A DNA stretch of 49,650 bases from the NCBI GenBank assembly GCA_946406355.1, contig CAMJKI010000009.1, positions 1-49,650 of the forward strand, written 5' to 3'. The stretch's first letter is position 1, and the number at the start of each line of letters is the position of its first letter. A program made the position numbers and the translations under genes. The notes under the pieces were generated by a model. The model saw only the letters and a program-made list of their open reading frames with translations, was not told where the DNA came from and made no database searches. The stretch comes from an uncultured Bacteroidales bacterium. GTDB taxonomy: Bacteria > Bacteroidota > Bacteroidia > Bacteroidales > UBA932. This document shows, piece by piece, positions 15,998 through 24,235 of the stretch.

Positions 15998-16035
15998 GGG
16001 AAATTAATTCCACATGAAACGTATCTGCCTTTTTT
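15978..16035 (+). terminator. Hairpin with T run spanning the GH3 start codon
   Basis: AAGGCAGATACG (15978-15989) is the exact reverse complement of CGTATCTGCCTT (16020-16031), and T32-T35 continue a run of six T. The loop is 30 bases and contains the ATG at 16014. Only transcripts coming through from the upstream GH3 gene contain both arms. Transcripts from the internal promoter start after the left arm. It may thus stop read-through without affecting the local promoter. Confidence 0.5.
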
Positions 16036-18287
16036 GCATTTCTTTATTTCTGGTAGCAGGCATCGCTTCTGCCCAGGCCTATAAGGACAAATCCCTCTCG
16101 CCGGAAGAGCGGGCCAAAGACCTGGTTTCCCGCCTGAGCCTGGAGGAAAAGACTTCGCTGATGATGCATTCGTCGGCGCCGGTGGAAGCCTTCGGCATTC
16201 CTGCCTACAACTGGTGGAGCGAGGCTTTGCACGGTATTGCCCGCAACGGGAAGGCAACCGTTTTCCCGCAGCCCGTCGGCATGGCGGCTTCCTTCGACGA
16301 ACCGCTGCTGTATCAGGTGTTTACGGCGGCCAGTGACGAAGCCCGCGTAAAGAACCGCCAGGCACGGGAAAAAGGACATGTGGGACAGTATCAGGGCCTT
16401 ACCTTCTGGACGCCCAATATTAACATTTTCCGGGATCCGCGCTGGGGCCGGGGCATGGAAACCTACGGGGAAGATCCGTATCTTACCGGCCAGCTGGGCA
16501 TGGCGGTGGTCCGTGGTCTGCAGGGCCCTTCCGATGCGCCGGTACTCAAGGCCCACGCCTGTGCCAAGCATTTTGCCGTGCATTCCGGGCCGGAATGGAA
16601 CCGCCACTCCTACAATGCCGAGGTGTCCGAACGGGACCTTCGCGAAACCTACCTTCCTGCATTTAAGGACCTGGTAACAAAGGCCGACGTACAGGAGGTG
16701 ATGATTGCCTACAACCGCTTCCGCGGGGATCCTTGCGGGGCCAACGACTATCTGATTAACACCATCCTCCGGGGTGAATGGGGCTACAAGGGCCTCATTA
16801 CGTCGGACTGCTGGGCCGTGGACGATTTCTTCCAGCCCGGCCGGCACGGCTATAGCGCGGATGCCGTCCATGCCGTTGCCGCCGCCGTGGCTGCGGGAAC
16901 GGACACCGAATGCGGCAACGCCTATATCCATATCCCCGAGGCGGTGGAACAGGGCCTGCTCAGCGAGGCCGATGTAGACCGTAACCTGGTGCGTCTGCTC
17001 GCTGCCCGTATCCGTCTGGGAGAGTTGGACGGCATTTCCCCGTGGGACGATACCCTTACCGACGATATCGTGGAAGGTCCGGAGCACCTGGCCCTTTCCC
17101 GCAAAATGGCCCAGGAAACCCTGGTGCTGTTGCAGAACAGGGGGAACGTCCTTCCCCTGAAGCCCGGTGCCCGCATTGCCCTCATCGGCCCCAATGCCGA
17201 CGACCGCGAAATGCAGTGGGGCAACTACAACCCGGTTCCGGAGAATACCGTTACGCTGGCCGATGCGCTCAAGGCCCGGATTCCCAACCTGCTTACTTTC
17301 CGTGCCTGCGGCATCGTGGGCGTGGAATATATGCCCAAGCCCAATCCCAACAACCCGCTTTCCCTGGCCCTGGATATGCCGGAAGACCAGCTGGAAGAGA
17401 TTGCCAAACAGTATGCCATTGGCGTACAGGATGTCCGCAACTATGTGAACCGCCAGAACCGGATGCGGCAGAGCTTCCTGCCGGAACTGGATGTGGAGGC
17501 TGTTCTCCGGGAGCTGGAAGGAATTGACATCGTTGTATTTGCGGGCGGCATTTCGCCGCGTTTCGAGGGCGAGGAAATGCCTGTGGAACTGCCCGGTTTC
17601 AAGGGCGGAGACCGTACGGACATCGAGCTCCCCGCCGTGCAGCGCCAGCTGCTGAAAGCCCTGCACGAGGCCGGCAAGAAGGTGGTGCTGGTGAATTTCT
17701 CCGGCTGCGCCATCGGCCTGGAACCCGAAACGGAAACCTGCGACGCCATCCTGCAGGCCTGGTATCCCGGGCAGGAAGGCGGTACGGCCCTGGCCGATGT
17801 GCTCTTCGGCGACGTGGCCCCTTCCGGCAAGCTCCCCGTTACGTTCTATCGCAATGTGGCCCAGCTGCCGGATTTCGAAGACTATAACATGAAGGGCCGT
17901 ACTTATCGTTATTTCCAGGGTTCGCCGCTCTTCGCCTTCGGCTATGGCCTCAGCTACACCACTTTCAAATATGGAAAGGCCCGGGTACAGGGAAACAGCA
18001 TCATTATCCCCGTGAAGAACACCGGCAAACGCAGCGCCACGGAGGTGGTTCAGCTGTATGTACGCCGTCCTGCCGATGCCGAGGGCCCGCTCAAGAGCCT
18101 CCGCGCTTTCCGCCGCGTAGAGATTCCCGCCGGAAAAACCGTGAACGTGTGCCTGCCGCTGGAGGAAGAAACCTTCCTGGGCTGGAGTGAAGAGGCGCAG
18201 GATATGGTTTCCCAAAAGGGAGAATGGGAGCTCCTGTATGGTGGCAGTTCCGATGCGCTGCAAACGCTCAAATACACCCGGAAGTAA
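16014..18287 (+). CDS. GH3 beta-xylosidase-like enzyme, secreted
   Basis: A 757-residue GH3 enzyme of the xylosidase/arabinofuranosidase-like branch, clearly different from the two upstream. Signal peptide MKRICLFCISLFLVAGIASA. Branch-typical features: YNWWSEALHGIARNG near the N-terminus, FWTPNINIFRDPRWGRGMET, GEDPYLTG, CAKHFAVHSGPE, nucleophile Asp265 in LITSDCWAVDD, and HIPEAVEQGLLSE. The middle domain carries VVLVNFSGCAIGLEPE and GDVAPSGKLPVTF, followed by a short fibronectin-III-like domain. The likely role is removal of xylose from xylo-oligosaccharides in the periplasm. This fits the esterase and GH43 genes further along. The exact substrate is not readable from sequence. Confidence 0.92.
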   Translation: MKRICLFCISLFLVAGIASAQAYKDKSLSPEERAKDLVSRLSLEEKTSLMMHSSAPVEAFGIPAYNWWSEALHGIARNGKATVFPQPVGMAASFDEPLLYQVFTAASDEARVKNRQAREKGHVGQYQGLTFWTPNINIFRDPRWGRGMETYGEDPYLTGQLGMAVVRGLQGPSDAPVLKAHACAKHFAVHSGPEWNRHSYNAEVSERDLRETYLPAFKDLVTKADVQEVMIAYNRFRGDPCGANDYLINTILRGEWGYKGLITSDCWAVDDFFQPGRHGYSADAVHAVAAAVAAGTDTECGNAYIHIPEAVEQGLLSEADVDRNLVRLLAARIRLGELDGISPWDDTLTDDIVEGPEHLALSRKMAQETLVLLQNRGNVLPLKPGARIALIGPNADDREMQWGNYNPVPENTVTLADALKARIPNLLTFRACGIVGVEYMPKPNPNNPLSLALDMPEDQLEEIAKQYAIGVQDVRNYVNRQNRMRQSFLPELDVEAVLRELEGIDIVVFAGGISPRFEGEEMPVELPGFKGGDRTDIELPAVQRQLLKALHEAGKKVVLVNFSGCAIGLEPETETCDAILQAWYPGQEGGTALADVLFGDVAPSGKLPVTFYRNVAQLPDFEDYNMKGRTYRYFQGSPLFAFGYGLSYTTFKYGKARVQGNSIIIPVKNTGKRSATEVVQLYVRRPADAEGPLKSLRAFRRVEIPAGKTVNVCLPLEEETFLGWSEEAQDMVSQKGEWELLYGGSSDALQTLKYTRK

Positions 18288-18312
18288 TCTTTTATTTTTC
18301 CGGGATAATGGT

Positions 18313-18320
18313 TAAATTTG
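18313..18320 (+). promoter_or_regulatory. -7 element of the M48 peptidase gene
   Basis: TAAATTTG, an exact TAnnTTTG match, 18 bases before the ATG at 18339. It lies in the 51-base gap after the GH3 stop. The -33 region is T-rich (TTTTATTTTTCC) without a perfect TTTG. Confidence 0.6.
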
Positions 18321-18338
18321 CAAGAAAGAGCTAACCAT

Positions 18339-19121
18339 ATGAGAAAATCCATTCTTGCCCTTTTGGCGGCCGCCACGGTGCTTCTCACCTCCTGCGGCGG
18401 GTCCTTCAATGCCCTCCGGGCTGTGCAGGGCGGTGTTTATGCCCTGCAGGCGCTCACCCTTTCCGATGCGCAGGTACAGGACTATGTGCACCAGTACATA
18501 ACCCAGCTGGATGCCCAAAGCACCGTTATGCCGGAAAGCAATGCGTACACCAAGCGGCTCCGGAATCTTACCCTGGGCCTTACGGACGTGGATGGTATTC
18601 CGCTCAATTTCAAGGTGTATAAGGAGAAGGAGGTTAACGCCTTTGCCTGTGCCGACGGCAGCGTGCGCGTGTACACGGGCATTATGGATGCCATGACGGA
18701 TAATGAGCTCATGGGAGTAATCGGCCATGAAGTAGGGCATGTGGCGCTCAAACATACCAGAAAACAAATGCAGCAGGCCATGCTCACCAGTGCGGCCCTG
18801 GAAGGGCTGGCATCGGCCAGTGAAACCGTGGCTGTTCTAACGGATTCCCAGCTGGGAGCCATCGGGGAGGCCATTATCAACGCCCAGTTCTCCAAATCCC
18901 AGGAAAGCCAGGCCGACGACTACGGCTATTCGTTCCTGGTAAATACCGGTCGCAATCCGTGGGCTATAGTTATGTCCTTTGAAAAGTTGCAGCAGTTGGC
19001 CAACGGTTCCCAGGCCGGTCCGGTGGAGAACCTGTTCTCTACACATCCGGATACCGCTACGCGCATTCAGCGCATGACGGAGAAGTGTGAGCACGACGGC
19101 TATCAGCGGCCTGCCAAATAA
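18339..19121 (+). CDS. M48-family zinc metallopeptidase, lipoprotein
   Basis: A 260-residue putative lipoprotein (MRKSILALLAAATVLLTSC) with an M48 peptidase domain of the BepA/LoiP periplasmic type. Zinc ligands are visible: HEVGH at 130-134 and Glu189 in SQESQADDYG. FACADGSVRVYTGIMDAMTD before the active site and STHPDTATRIQRM after it are typical of the family. Such peptidases degrade misfolded outer-membrane proteins or assist their assembly, which is an inference here. The start at 18339 is preferred over one seven codons upstream because it gives a clean signal. The gene for dihydrolipoamide dehydrogenase follows after 9 bases and may share the transcript. Confidence 0.88.
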   Translation: MRKSILALLAAATVLLTSCGGSFNALRAVQGGVYALQALTLSDAQVQDYVHQYITQLDAQSTVMPESNAYTKRLRNLTLGLTDVDGIPLNFKVYKEKEVNAFACADGSVRVYTGIMDAMTDNELMGVIGHEVGHVALKHTRKQMQQAMLTSAALEGLASASETVAVLTDSQLGAIGEAIINAQFSKSQESQADDYGYSFLVNTGRNPWAIVMSFEKLQQLANGSQAGPVENLFSTHPDTATRIQRMTEKCEHDGYQRPAK

Positions 19122-19130
19122 TCATTTCTT

Positions 19131-20519
19131 ATGTACGATCTTGCTGTTTTAGGTGGCGGTCCCGGCGGTTACGTGGCCGCCGGCCGTGCCGGTGCCGCCG
19201 GCCTTTCCGTAGTATTGTTCGAAAAGCGCGAGCTGGGCGGGGTATGCCTGAATGAGGGCTGCATCCCCACCAAAACGCTGCTGTACAGTGCCAAAGTATT
19301 CGATTACGCCAAACATGCCGACCGCTATGGCGTTAACGTTCCGGAGTCTTCCATCGACTTTGGGGCCATCTTCAAGCGCAAGGTGAAGGTGGTGAAAAAG
19401 CTGGTGGGCGGCGTAAAGGTGCAAATGCGCAACGCCGGCGTGGAAGTGGTTGCCGCCGAGGCTGTTATCAAGGGGAAGAGCTCTTCGGGCGGTTTTGTGA
19501 TTGCCGCCGGAGAGGCCGAATACGAAGCCCGGAACCTGCTGATTTGCACGGGTTCCGAGGCGGCTGTTCCGCCCATTCCGGGCCTGCGGGAAGGCCTGGG
19601 TACCACTGTTGTAACCAACCGGGAAATCCTGGCGCTGGAAGAGCGTCCGGAGCGGCTGGTGGTTATCGGCGGCGGGGTTATCGGCATGGAGTTCGCCAGC
19701 TTCTTCAACAGCATTGGCACGCAGGTGACTGTGATTGAGATGCTTCCCAAGATCCTGGGACCCTTGGACGACGAAATTTCCGCCATGCTGCAGGCCCAGT
19801 ACGCCAAAAAGGGCGTGGAATTCCACCTCGGCTGCAAGGTGGTTGCGGTGGAAGGCAACGAGGTGGTCTATGAAGATCCCTCCGGGGAAACCTGCCGGGC
19901 CGCCGGAGATAAAATCCTGGTTTCCGTGGGCCGCAGGGCCAGTTTCCAGGGTATCGGCCTGGAACAGATCGGCGTAGAAATGGCGCTGAATCCCGCCGGC
20001 CGTCCCTACGGCATCAAGGTGGACGAAAAGATGCGCACCAACGTGCCCGGCGTTTTTGCGGCGGGTGACGTTACGGGCTTTTCCATGCTGGCCCATACCG
20101 CAACGCGCGAAGGCGAAGTGGCGGTGAACACCCTGCTGGGCAAGGAAGACAGCATGCGCTACAATGCCATTCCGGGCGTGGTGTATACCAATCCGGAAGT
20201 GGCCGGGGTGGGCCTTACCGAGGCCGAAGCTGCCGCCAAAGGGCTGGAAGTGGACATCCTGAAGCTTCCCATGGCCTTCAGCGGCCGGTTTGTGGCCGAG
20301 AACGAAAGAGGGGAGGGCTTGTGCAAGCTCATTGTAGAGAAGACCTCCCATAAGCTCTTGGGCGCCCACATGCTGGGCAATCCCTGTTCGGAAATAATCC
20401 AGAGCGCCTGCATCGCCATAGAGGAGGGGCTTACTGTGGAACAGCTGAAGGAAGTGGTATTCCCGCATCCCACCGTATCCGAAATCCTGAAAGAGACCGT
20501 CTTTTGCCTTACGGAATAA
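19131..20519 (+). CDS. lpdA: Dihydrolipoamide dehydrogenase (E3)
   Basis: A 462-residue flavoprotein. It reoxidises dihydrolipoamide in 2-oxoacid dehydrogenase or glycine cleavage complexes with NAD+. Seen: FAD site VLGGGPGGYVAA at the N-terminus, redox-active disulfide GGVCLNEGCIPTK, NAD site VVIGGGVIGMEFA, second FAD stretch NVPGVFAAGDVTG, and the C-terminal active-site HPT motif FPHPTVSE. Length and motif spacing are normal. No E1 or E2 genes are in the window; the neighbours are an envelope peptidase and, converging, a lytic transglycosylase. Its last 11 bases overlap the end of that convergent gene, with no terminator in between. Confidence 0.95.
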   Translation: MYDLAVLGGGPGGYVAAGRAGAAGLSVVLFEKRELGGVCLNEGCIPTKTLLYSAKVFDYAKHADRYGVNVPESSIDFGAIFKRKVKVVKKLVGGVKVQMRNAGVEVVAAEAVIKGKSSSGGFVIAAGEAEYEARNLLICTGSEAAVPPIPGLREGLGTTVVTNREILALEERPERLVVIGGGVIGMEFASFFNSIGTQVTVIEMLPKILGPLDDEISAMLQAQYAKKGVEFHLGCKVVAVEGNEVVYEDPSGETCRAAGDKILVSVGRRASFQGIGLEQIGVEMALNPAGRPYGIKVDEKMRTNVPGVFAAGDVTGFSMLAHTATREGEVAVNTLLGKEDSMRYNAIPGVVYTNPEVAGVGLTEAEAAAKGLEVDILKLPMAFSGRFVAENERGEGLCKLIVEKTSHKLLGAHMLGNPCSEIIQSACIAIEEGLTVEQLKEVVFPHPTVSEILKETVFCLTE

Positions 20520-21369
20520 GCACCCAGTAGGTTTTTCCGGCTTTGTTGGTAAGTTTGGAGTCGCGAATCCAGGGGTTGGCTTCGCGCAGGGCGGCGTAGG
20601 TAGTGCCGCGTACCACCGCAAATTCCACCCAGCTGGGAACGGCCCCGGACACCGAAACGGCGGTGAGCTTGGGGAAGGGAGGATATACGTCAATGGGGTT
20701 CAGCCGGTAGCCGAAAGATTCCGGATTCTCGAAAAACATTTTGCAGGCCAGCAGGCGGAACATGTACCGGGCGGTTTCTTCCTTCAGGAACAATTCCAGG
20801 GCCGATGTCTGTTTCTGTTCGGCCAGGCGGGCTGCAATGCCGTTCTGCCCGGCGTTGTAGCTGGCAGCTACCGTAATCCAGTCGCCGAACTTGGCATAAG
20901 CGTCTTTCAGGTATTGGCAGGCGGCCAGGGTTTCTTTGTCGGGGTGAAAGCGCTCGTCCACTTCGGCATTCACTTCCAGCTTGTAGGTGGCTGCCGTGGC
21001 TTTGGTGAACTGCCACAGGCCCGAAGCGCCTGTTACGGAAACGGCGTTCAGGTCCAGGTTGCTCTCTATGGCCATCAGGTATTTGAGGTCTTCCGGAATT
21101 CCCTGTTCCTTAAGGATGGGCACAACGCGGCCGAAGAGGCGCCGGCTCCGCCGCAGCATGAGCGTGGAGTTGGTGTGCATGTACGTGAAGGAGATAAGCT
21201 CCCGGTCCAGCCTTTCCCGGAAGTCCTGCCGGTCCAGACGCACCGTATCTCCGGCAAATATCACAAAATCGGGCACCCGCGGGGGCGTAGGATGAAATGC
21301 CAGCTGGGCATGCAGCCCCAGGGGAATCAGGAGAAGACAGAGGAGGAAAAAGGCTTTCTTAAAATGCAT
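20509..21369 (-). CDS. Lytic transglycosylase (SLT domain), exported
   Basis: A 286-residue exported protein with a soluble-lytic-transglycosylase-type domain. Signal peptide MHFKKAFFLLCLLLIPLGLHA. The SLT motifs are LMAIESNLDLNAVSVTGASG (catalytic Glu102), LWQFTKATA, and AASYNAGQNGI. The family cleaves peptidoglycan glycan chains with formation of 1,6-anhydro-MurNAc. The last 60 residues (VSVSGAVPSWVEFAVVRGTTYAALREANPWIR) look like an incomplete LysM-like or repeat-associated tail, seen in MltD-like proteins of this phylum. An upstream TTG/ATG extension of nine codons overlaps the leader and was rejected. A strong promoter lies 25 bases upstream. Confidence 0.9.
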   Translation of the reverse strand: MHFKKAFFLLCLLLIPLGLHAQLAFHPTPPRVPDFVIFAGDTVRLDRQDFRERLDRELISFTYMHTNSTLMLRRSRRLFGRVVPILKEQGIPEDLKYLMAIESNLDLNAVSVTGASGLWQFTKATAATYKLEVNAEVDERFHPDKETLAACQYLKDAYAKFGDWITVAASYNAGQNGIAARLAEQKQTSALELFLKEETARYMFRLLACKMFFENPESFGYRLNPIDVYPPFPKLTAVSVSGAVPSWVEFAVVRGTTYAALREANPWIRDSKLTNKAGKTYWVLIP

Positions 21370-21393
21370 TGTTCGGCGGACTATACGTTTGCA

Positions 21394-21425
21394 CAAATCT
21401 AATCATTTCCCCACTCATCTGCAAA
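21394..21425 (-). promoter_or_regulatory. Promoter of the lytic transglycosylase gene
   Basis: On the minus strand TTTG (21422-21425), 20 bases, TAGATTTG (21394-21401): a full Bacteroidetes -33/-7 match in the 74-base gap after the FMN-binding gene. The lytic transglycosylase can therefore be transcribed independently. Confidence 0.8.
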
Positions 21426-21443
21426 TACCACCTGTCCGCCGTT

Positions 21444-21833
21444 TTATTCGGCCTGGCTCAGTCCCAGCTGGATGTTCCTGATAAGGGCGGTGGAGGTGTA
21501 AGTGGCACCGGAAACGGCGTCCAGCTGAATATCCTTGGCTTCTTTAACACTCTTCCCAACCAGTTTCCGGAGCAGCCCGGATTCCTGGCAGGCCTGCATG
21601 AAGCGGGGACCTTCCACATTGGAAAGGGCCTGGATGCTTACTATGGTATCGGTCACTATCTTAATTTCCACCGGGGTGGGGCCGTTGAAGCCCATGATAT
21701 CCTTCCCCAGATCGCTTGTATTGATCTTGAGCGTATCGGGACCAGTTACGTGAGGGCCGCCACAGGCGGTACTCATGGCAAAGGTTCCGGAAAGAACGGC
21801 TCCAATGGCAGCCAGAAGAAAAATCTTTTTCAT
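21444..21833 (-). CDS. Exported FMN-binding domain protein
   Basis: A 129-residue protein with a signal peptide (MKKIFLLAAIGAVLSGTFA) and one FMN_bind domain. The flavinylation motif DAVSGATYTSTAL is present, with Thr111 as the residue that would carry FMN through a phosphoester bond, as in NqrC/RnfG and in extracytosolic flavin-carrying proteins. STAC near residue 24 could be a weak lipobox. Attachment in family members is done by ApbE, which is not in this window. A role in extracytosolic electron transfer is inferred. It is divergent from the patatin gene with interlocked promoters, and the lytic transglycosylase gene lies downstream on the same strand. Confidence 0.85.
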   Translation of the reverse strand: MKKIFLLAAIGAVLSGTFAMSTACGGPHVTGPDTLKINTSDLGKDIMGFNGPTPVEIKIVTDTIVSIQALSNVEGPRFMQACQESGLLRKLVGKSVKEAKDIQLDAVSGATYTSTALIRNIQLGLSQAE

Positions 21834-21850
21834 AGTTCTGATTTTTGCGG

Positions 21851-21882
21851 TTGCAAAGATAGCAAAAAAAGGACTATCTTTG
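21851..21882 (+). promoter_or_regulatory. Promoter of the patatin gene
   Basis: TTG (21851-21853), 21 bases, TATCTTTG (21875-21882). The ATG is at 21906. The two divergent -7 boxes form an inverted repeat CAAAGATAG/CTATCTTTG 10 bases apart, so two polymerases cannot easily bind at once. Confidence 0.75.
21854..21861 (-). promoter_or_regulatory. -7 element of the FMN-binding gene
   Basis: On the minus strand TATCTTTG, an exact match, 20 bases before the ATG at 21833. It directly follows, on the plus strand, the TTG that serves as the -33 of the patatin gene. Confidence 0.7.
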
Positions 21883-21905
21883 TATAACCACTTTTGGGGA
21901 TAACT

Positions 21906-22826
21906 ATGAAAAAAGTTGCCTTAGCCCTCGCCAGCGGCGGACCACGCGGATTCGCCTATATCGGCGCCATAGAAGAACTCCAGGCCCGCGGATATGAAAT
22001 TACCTCTGTTGCCGGCACATCGGCCGGTGCGCTGGTGGGCGGTATTTTTGCAGCCGGAGGCATGCCGGCCTTCAAGGAATGGCTGTACGGCCTGGATCCG
22101 GTGAAAGTAATGACCCTGATGGACTTCTCCATCAGCAAGAACTACCTGGTAAAAGGCGACAAAGTAATCAAGGCCATCAAGGAGCGGGTGCCGGAAGTGA
22201 ACATAGAAAACCTGCCCATCTCCTTCACGGCCGTTGCCACGGATCTTTTCACCGGAGAGGAAGTGGTGTTCCGGAAAGGGTCCCTCTTCAATGCCATCCG
22301 GGCTTCCATCTCCATTCCCTCCATGTTCCGTCCCGTCAAGTGGAAGGGCCGTACGCTGGTGGACGGCGGCATGGTAAACACTTTTCCCCTAAACCGCGTG
22401 CAGCGCACGCCGGGCGATATCCTGGTGGGGTTCAATGTGAATCAGATAGATGCGGCCGAAATCCAGGGCTTCCTGGACAGCCGCGCCGCCCTCACCGAGG
22501 GACGCAGCCAGCTGCCCCTGCTTTCCCGTATCCAGACCGACTTACAGGCCTTCCGCCTGAATGCCGACGGCCGCAACGAGCGCCTGCCAGTTGATGCCGA
22601 CGGCAACTTTGCCTCCATCCTCCAGCGCAGTTTCGGCATCATGAACTGCTCCATCGCACGCCAGGGCATAGAGCTGTGCCCGCCGGACGTGCTGGCCAGC
22701 CTTCCCTTCGACTCCTATCACGGTGTTTATGGTTACACCCACGCTCCGGAAATTGTGGAACGCGGACGGGCCCTCATGGCCGAAGCCCTGGATACTTACG
22801 AAGCCGGTCTTCAGTCCGAGGTGTAG
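21906..22826 (+). CDS. Patatin-like phospholipase / lipid acyl hydrolase
   Basis: A 306-residue cytoplasmic protein of the bacterial patatin family (RssA-like). Visible: oxyanion loop ASGGPRGFAYIGAIEEL, nucleophile elbow GTSAG with Ser39, catalytic Asp153 in LVDGGMVNTFP, and the SIPSMFRPV stretch. The start at 21906 places the glycine-rich loop at residue 10, as usual. No signal peptide is seen. The reaction would be hydrolysis of acyl esters of phospholipids or related lipids; the substrate is unknown. Its 3' end overlaps the end of the convergent M64 gene by 16 bases. Confidence 0.9.
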   Translation: MKKVALALASGGPRGFAYIGAIEELQARGYEITSVAGTSAGALVGGIFAAGGMPAFKEWLYGLDPVKVMTLMDFSISKNYLVKGDKVIKAIKERVPEVNIENLPISFTAVATDLFTGEEVVFRKGSLFNAIRASISIPSMFRPVKWKGRTLVDGGMVNTFPLNRVQRTPGDILVGFNVNQIDAAEIQGFLDSRAALTEGRSQLPLLSRIQTDLQAFRLNADGRNERLPVDADGNFASILQRSFGIMNCSIARQGIELCPPDVLASLPFDSYHGVYGYTHAPEIVERGRALMAEALDTYEAGLQSEV

Positions 22827-24142
22827 AAACCGATCATCCGAACAAGATGCCGGTAGCACACCGGACAGAATTCTTCGCACTCGTTGATGCGCATCCGGCA
22901 TTCCTGCACGGGCCTGTAAACGCCCTTTGTCTGATAGCCGCCACCTTCAAACACGCCCACCCGGCTGTTGAGGGAGGCTTTTTCGTCGGCCGACAGGGTG
23001 TGCCAGATACGTCGCACGTCCTGCTCCTCCAGTTTGTCCAGCGGGGTAGGGATGGGCGTTCCTTCCGGCAGCAGGTCGGCCCATTTGGCATCGAAATCCA
23101 CCAGCGTGGTGAGGTTGGGCTCCCAAGGCTCCGTATCGGTGGGATACATGGTTTCCGGATTGTCTCCGTAGGCATATTCATCGGCCAGGCCGCCGAAGGC
23201 ATGACCGAATTCATGCACCAGCACCGGCACAAAGGTGGGGTGGTCGCTGTTCATGATGGTTACGCTGTTGAAGATGCCTCCGCCGCCGTATTTGGCGGTG
23301 TTGGCCAGCACAATCACATGTTCGAAGGGTACGGTGCCAATTAAGTCGTACAGCGTCCACATAGACGAGGTGGTAAGGTAGCGGTCACTGTAGAAGGTGT
23401 CGAAGTGCGAACGCACGGCCGTCTCTTTCCATTCGCCCTGGCCGGGAATGCTCACTCCGCTGTCGGCCGACGGTGCAAACACCGCCCGCACGTTGAAGCG
23501 TTTCTTATAGCTCTTGAACGGCTCGTGGGAGAACAGAGCATCCACCGCCCGCCGGGCGTCGTGGAAAAACTTGCCACGGTCCGGTAGGGCATAGCCTTCG
23601 GCCACAATCACTATGTCGATGGCTTCCTGCAGGGAACCGCTTTCCAGCACAGGCGCCACCTGCAGGCCGTTATCGGCCGATGCCCGGATTAGTATATCCT
23701 TGGGATCTATCCGGTGCTTCAGGCGGGAGGAAACTTTTGCGTGCGTGTCCAGCAGAATGACTTCCACATCTACCGGATGGCTGGGGAAAGGCACCTGCAG
23801 GCAGTTCTCGAAGGCTTTCTGCACATGGGCGGCCTCCTCTGTGGCCTGCCATTCCTGGAACAGGGTGGAGAAGCCGTTCACATACAGGATATCTCCGCTT
23901 TCCGGATCCAGTACGCGCACCTGTCCGTTGCCCTGGAGCGCCACCTCGGCCAGATGCTGCCGCCGGCCCGCCCATGCGCCCGTGCGATAAGCGCGTGCGA
24001 AATAAATGGACTGGTGATGGACATCCCCGCAGAACACATAGTCCAACCGGAGTGTCCTGCCTGTGAAATGCTCTTGAAAATCCTGTCCGGCCAGGGAAAG
24101 TGAGGCCAGAAGGGCCGCTGCCAGCAAAAAAAGTTTCCTCAT
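22811..24142 (-). CDS. M64-family metallopeptidase, secreted
   Basis: A 443-residue exported protein of peptidase family M64 (IgA-peptidase-like group common in gut Bacteroidetes). Signal peptide MRKLFLLAAALLASLSLA. The N-terminal domain (about 20-150) holds the beta-rich stretch found in this family. The peptidase part starts at IDIVIVAEGYA and contains the zinc site HEFGHAFGGLADEY (His310, Glu311, His314). The C-terminus has a Cys-rich end (CRMRINECEEFCPVCYRHL) that may bind a metal or form disulfides. Protein substrates are unknown: the family name comes from one IgA-cleaving member and says little about this one. The gene has its own promoter. Confidence 0.9.
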   Translation of the reverse strand: MRKLFLLAAALLASLSLAGQDFQEHFTGRTLRLDYVFCGDVHHQSIYFARAYRTGAWAGRRQHLAEVALQGNGQVRVLDPESGDILYVNGFSTLFQEWQATEEAAHVQKAFENCLQVPFPSHPVDVEVILLDTHAKVSSRLKHRIDPKDILIRASADNGLQVAPVLESGSLQEAIDIVIVAEGYALPDRGKFFHDARRAVDALFSHEPFKSYKKRFNVRAVFAPSADSGVSIPGQGEWKETAVRSHFDTFYSDRYLTTSSMWTLYDLIGTVPFEHVIVLANTAKYGGGGIFNSVTIMNSDHPTFVPVLVHEFGHAFGGLADEYAYGDNPETMYPTDTEPWEPNLTTLVDFDAKWADLLPEGTPIPTPLDKLEEQDVRRIWHTLSADEKASLNSRVGVFEGGGYQTKGVYRPVQECRMRINECEEFCPVCYRHLVRMIGFYTSD

Positions 24143-24157
24143 ACCTGTCTTTTTCTA

Positions 24158-24165
24158 CAAAGATA
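24158..24165 (-). promoter_or_regulatory. -7 element of the M64 gene
   Basis: On the minus strand TATCTTTG, an exact match, 15 bases before the ATG at 24142. The 93-base gap to the divergent GH2 gene also has TATTTTTA (24200-24207, plus strand), a one-mismatch -7 for GH2. Confidence 0.65.
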
Positions 24166-24235
24166 GCAGAAAAGGTTTTTTAATAGTAAAAAAAAGCCCT
24201 ATTTTTACTACTGCAAAAAAACTAAAGGACTGTTT

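Noticed and set aside
16044..18263. 739-codon open frame on the minus strand
   Set aside because: Antisense to the third GH3 gene, same codon-bias cause.
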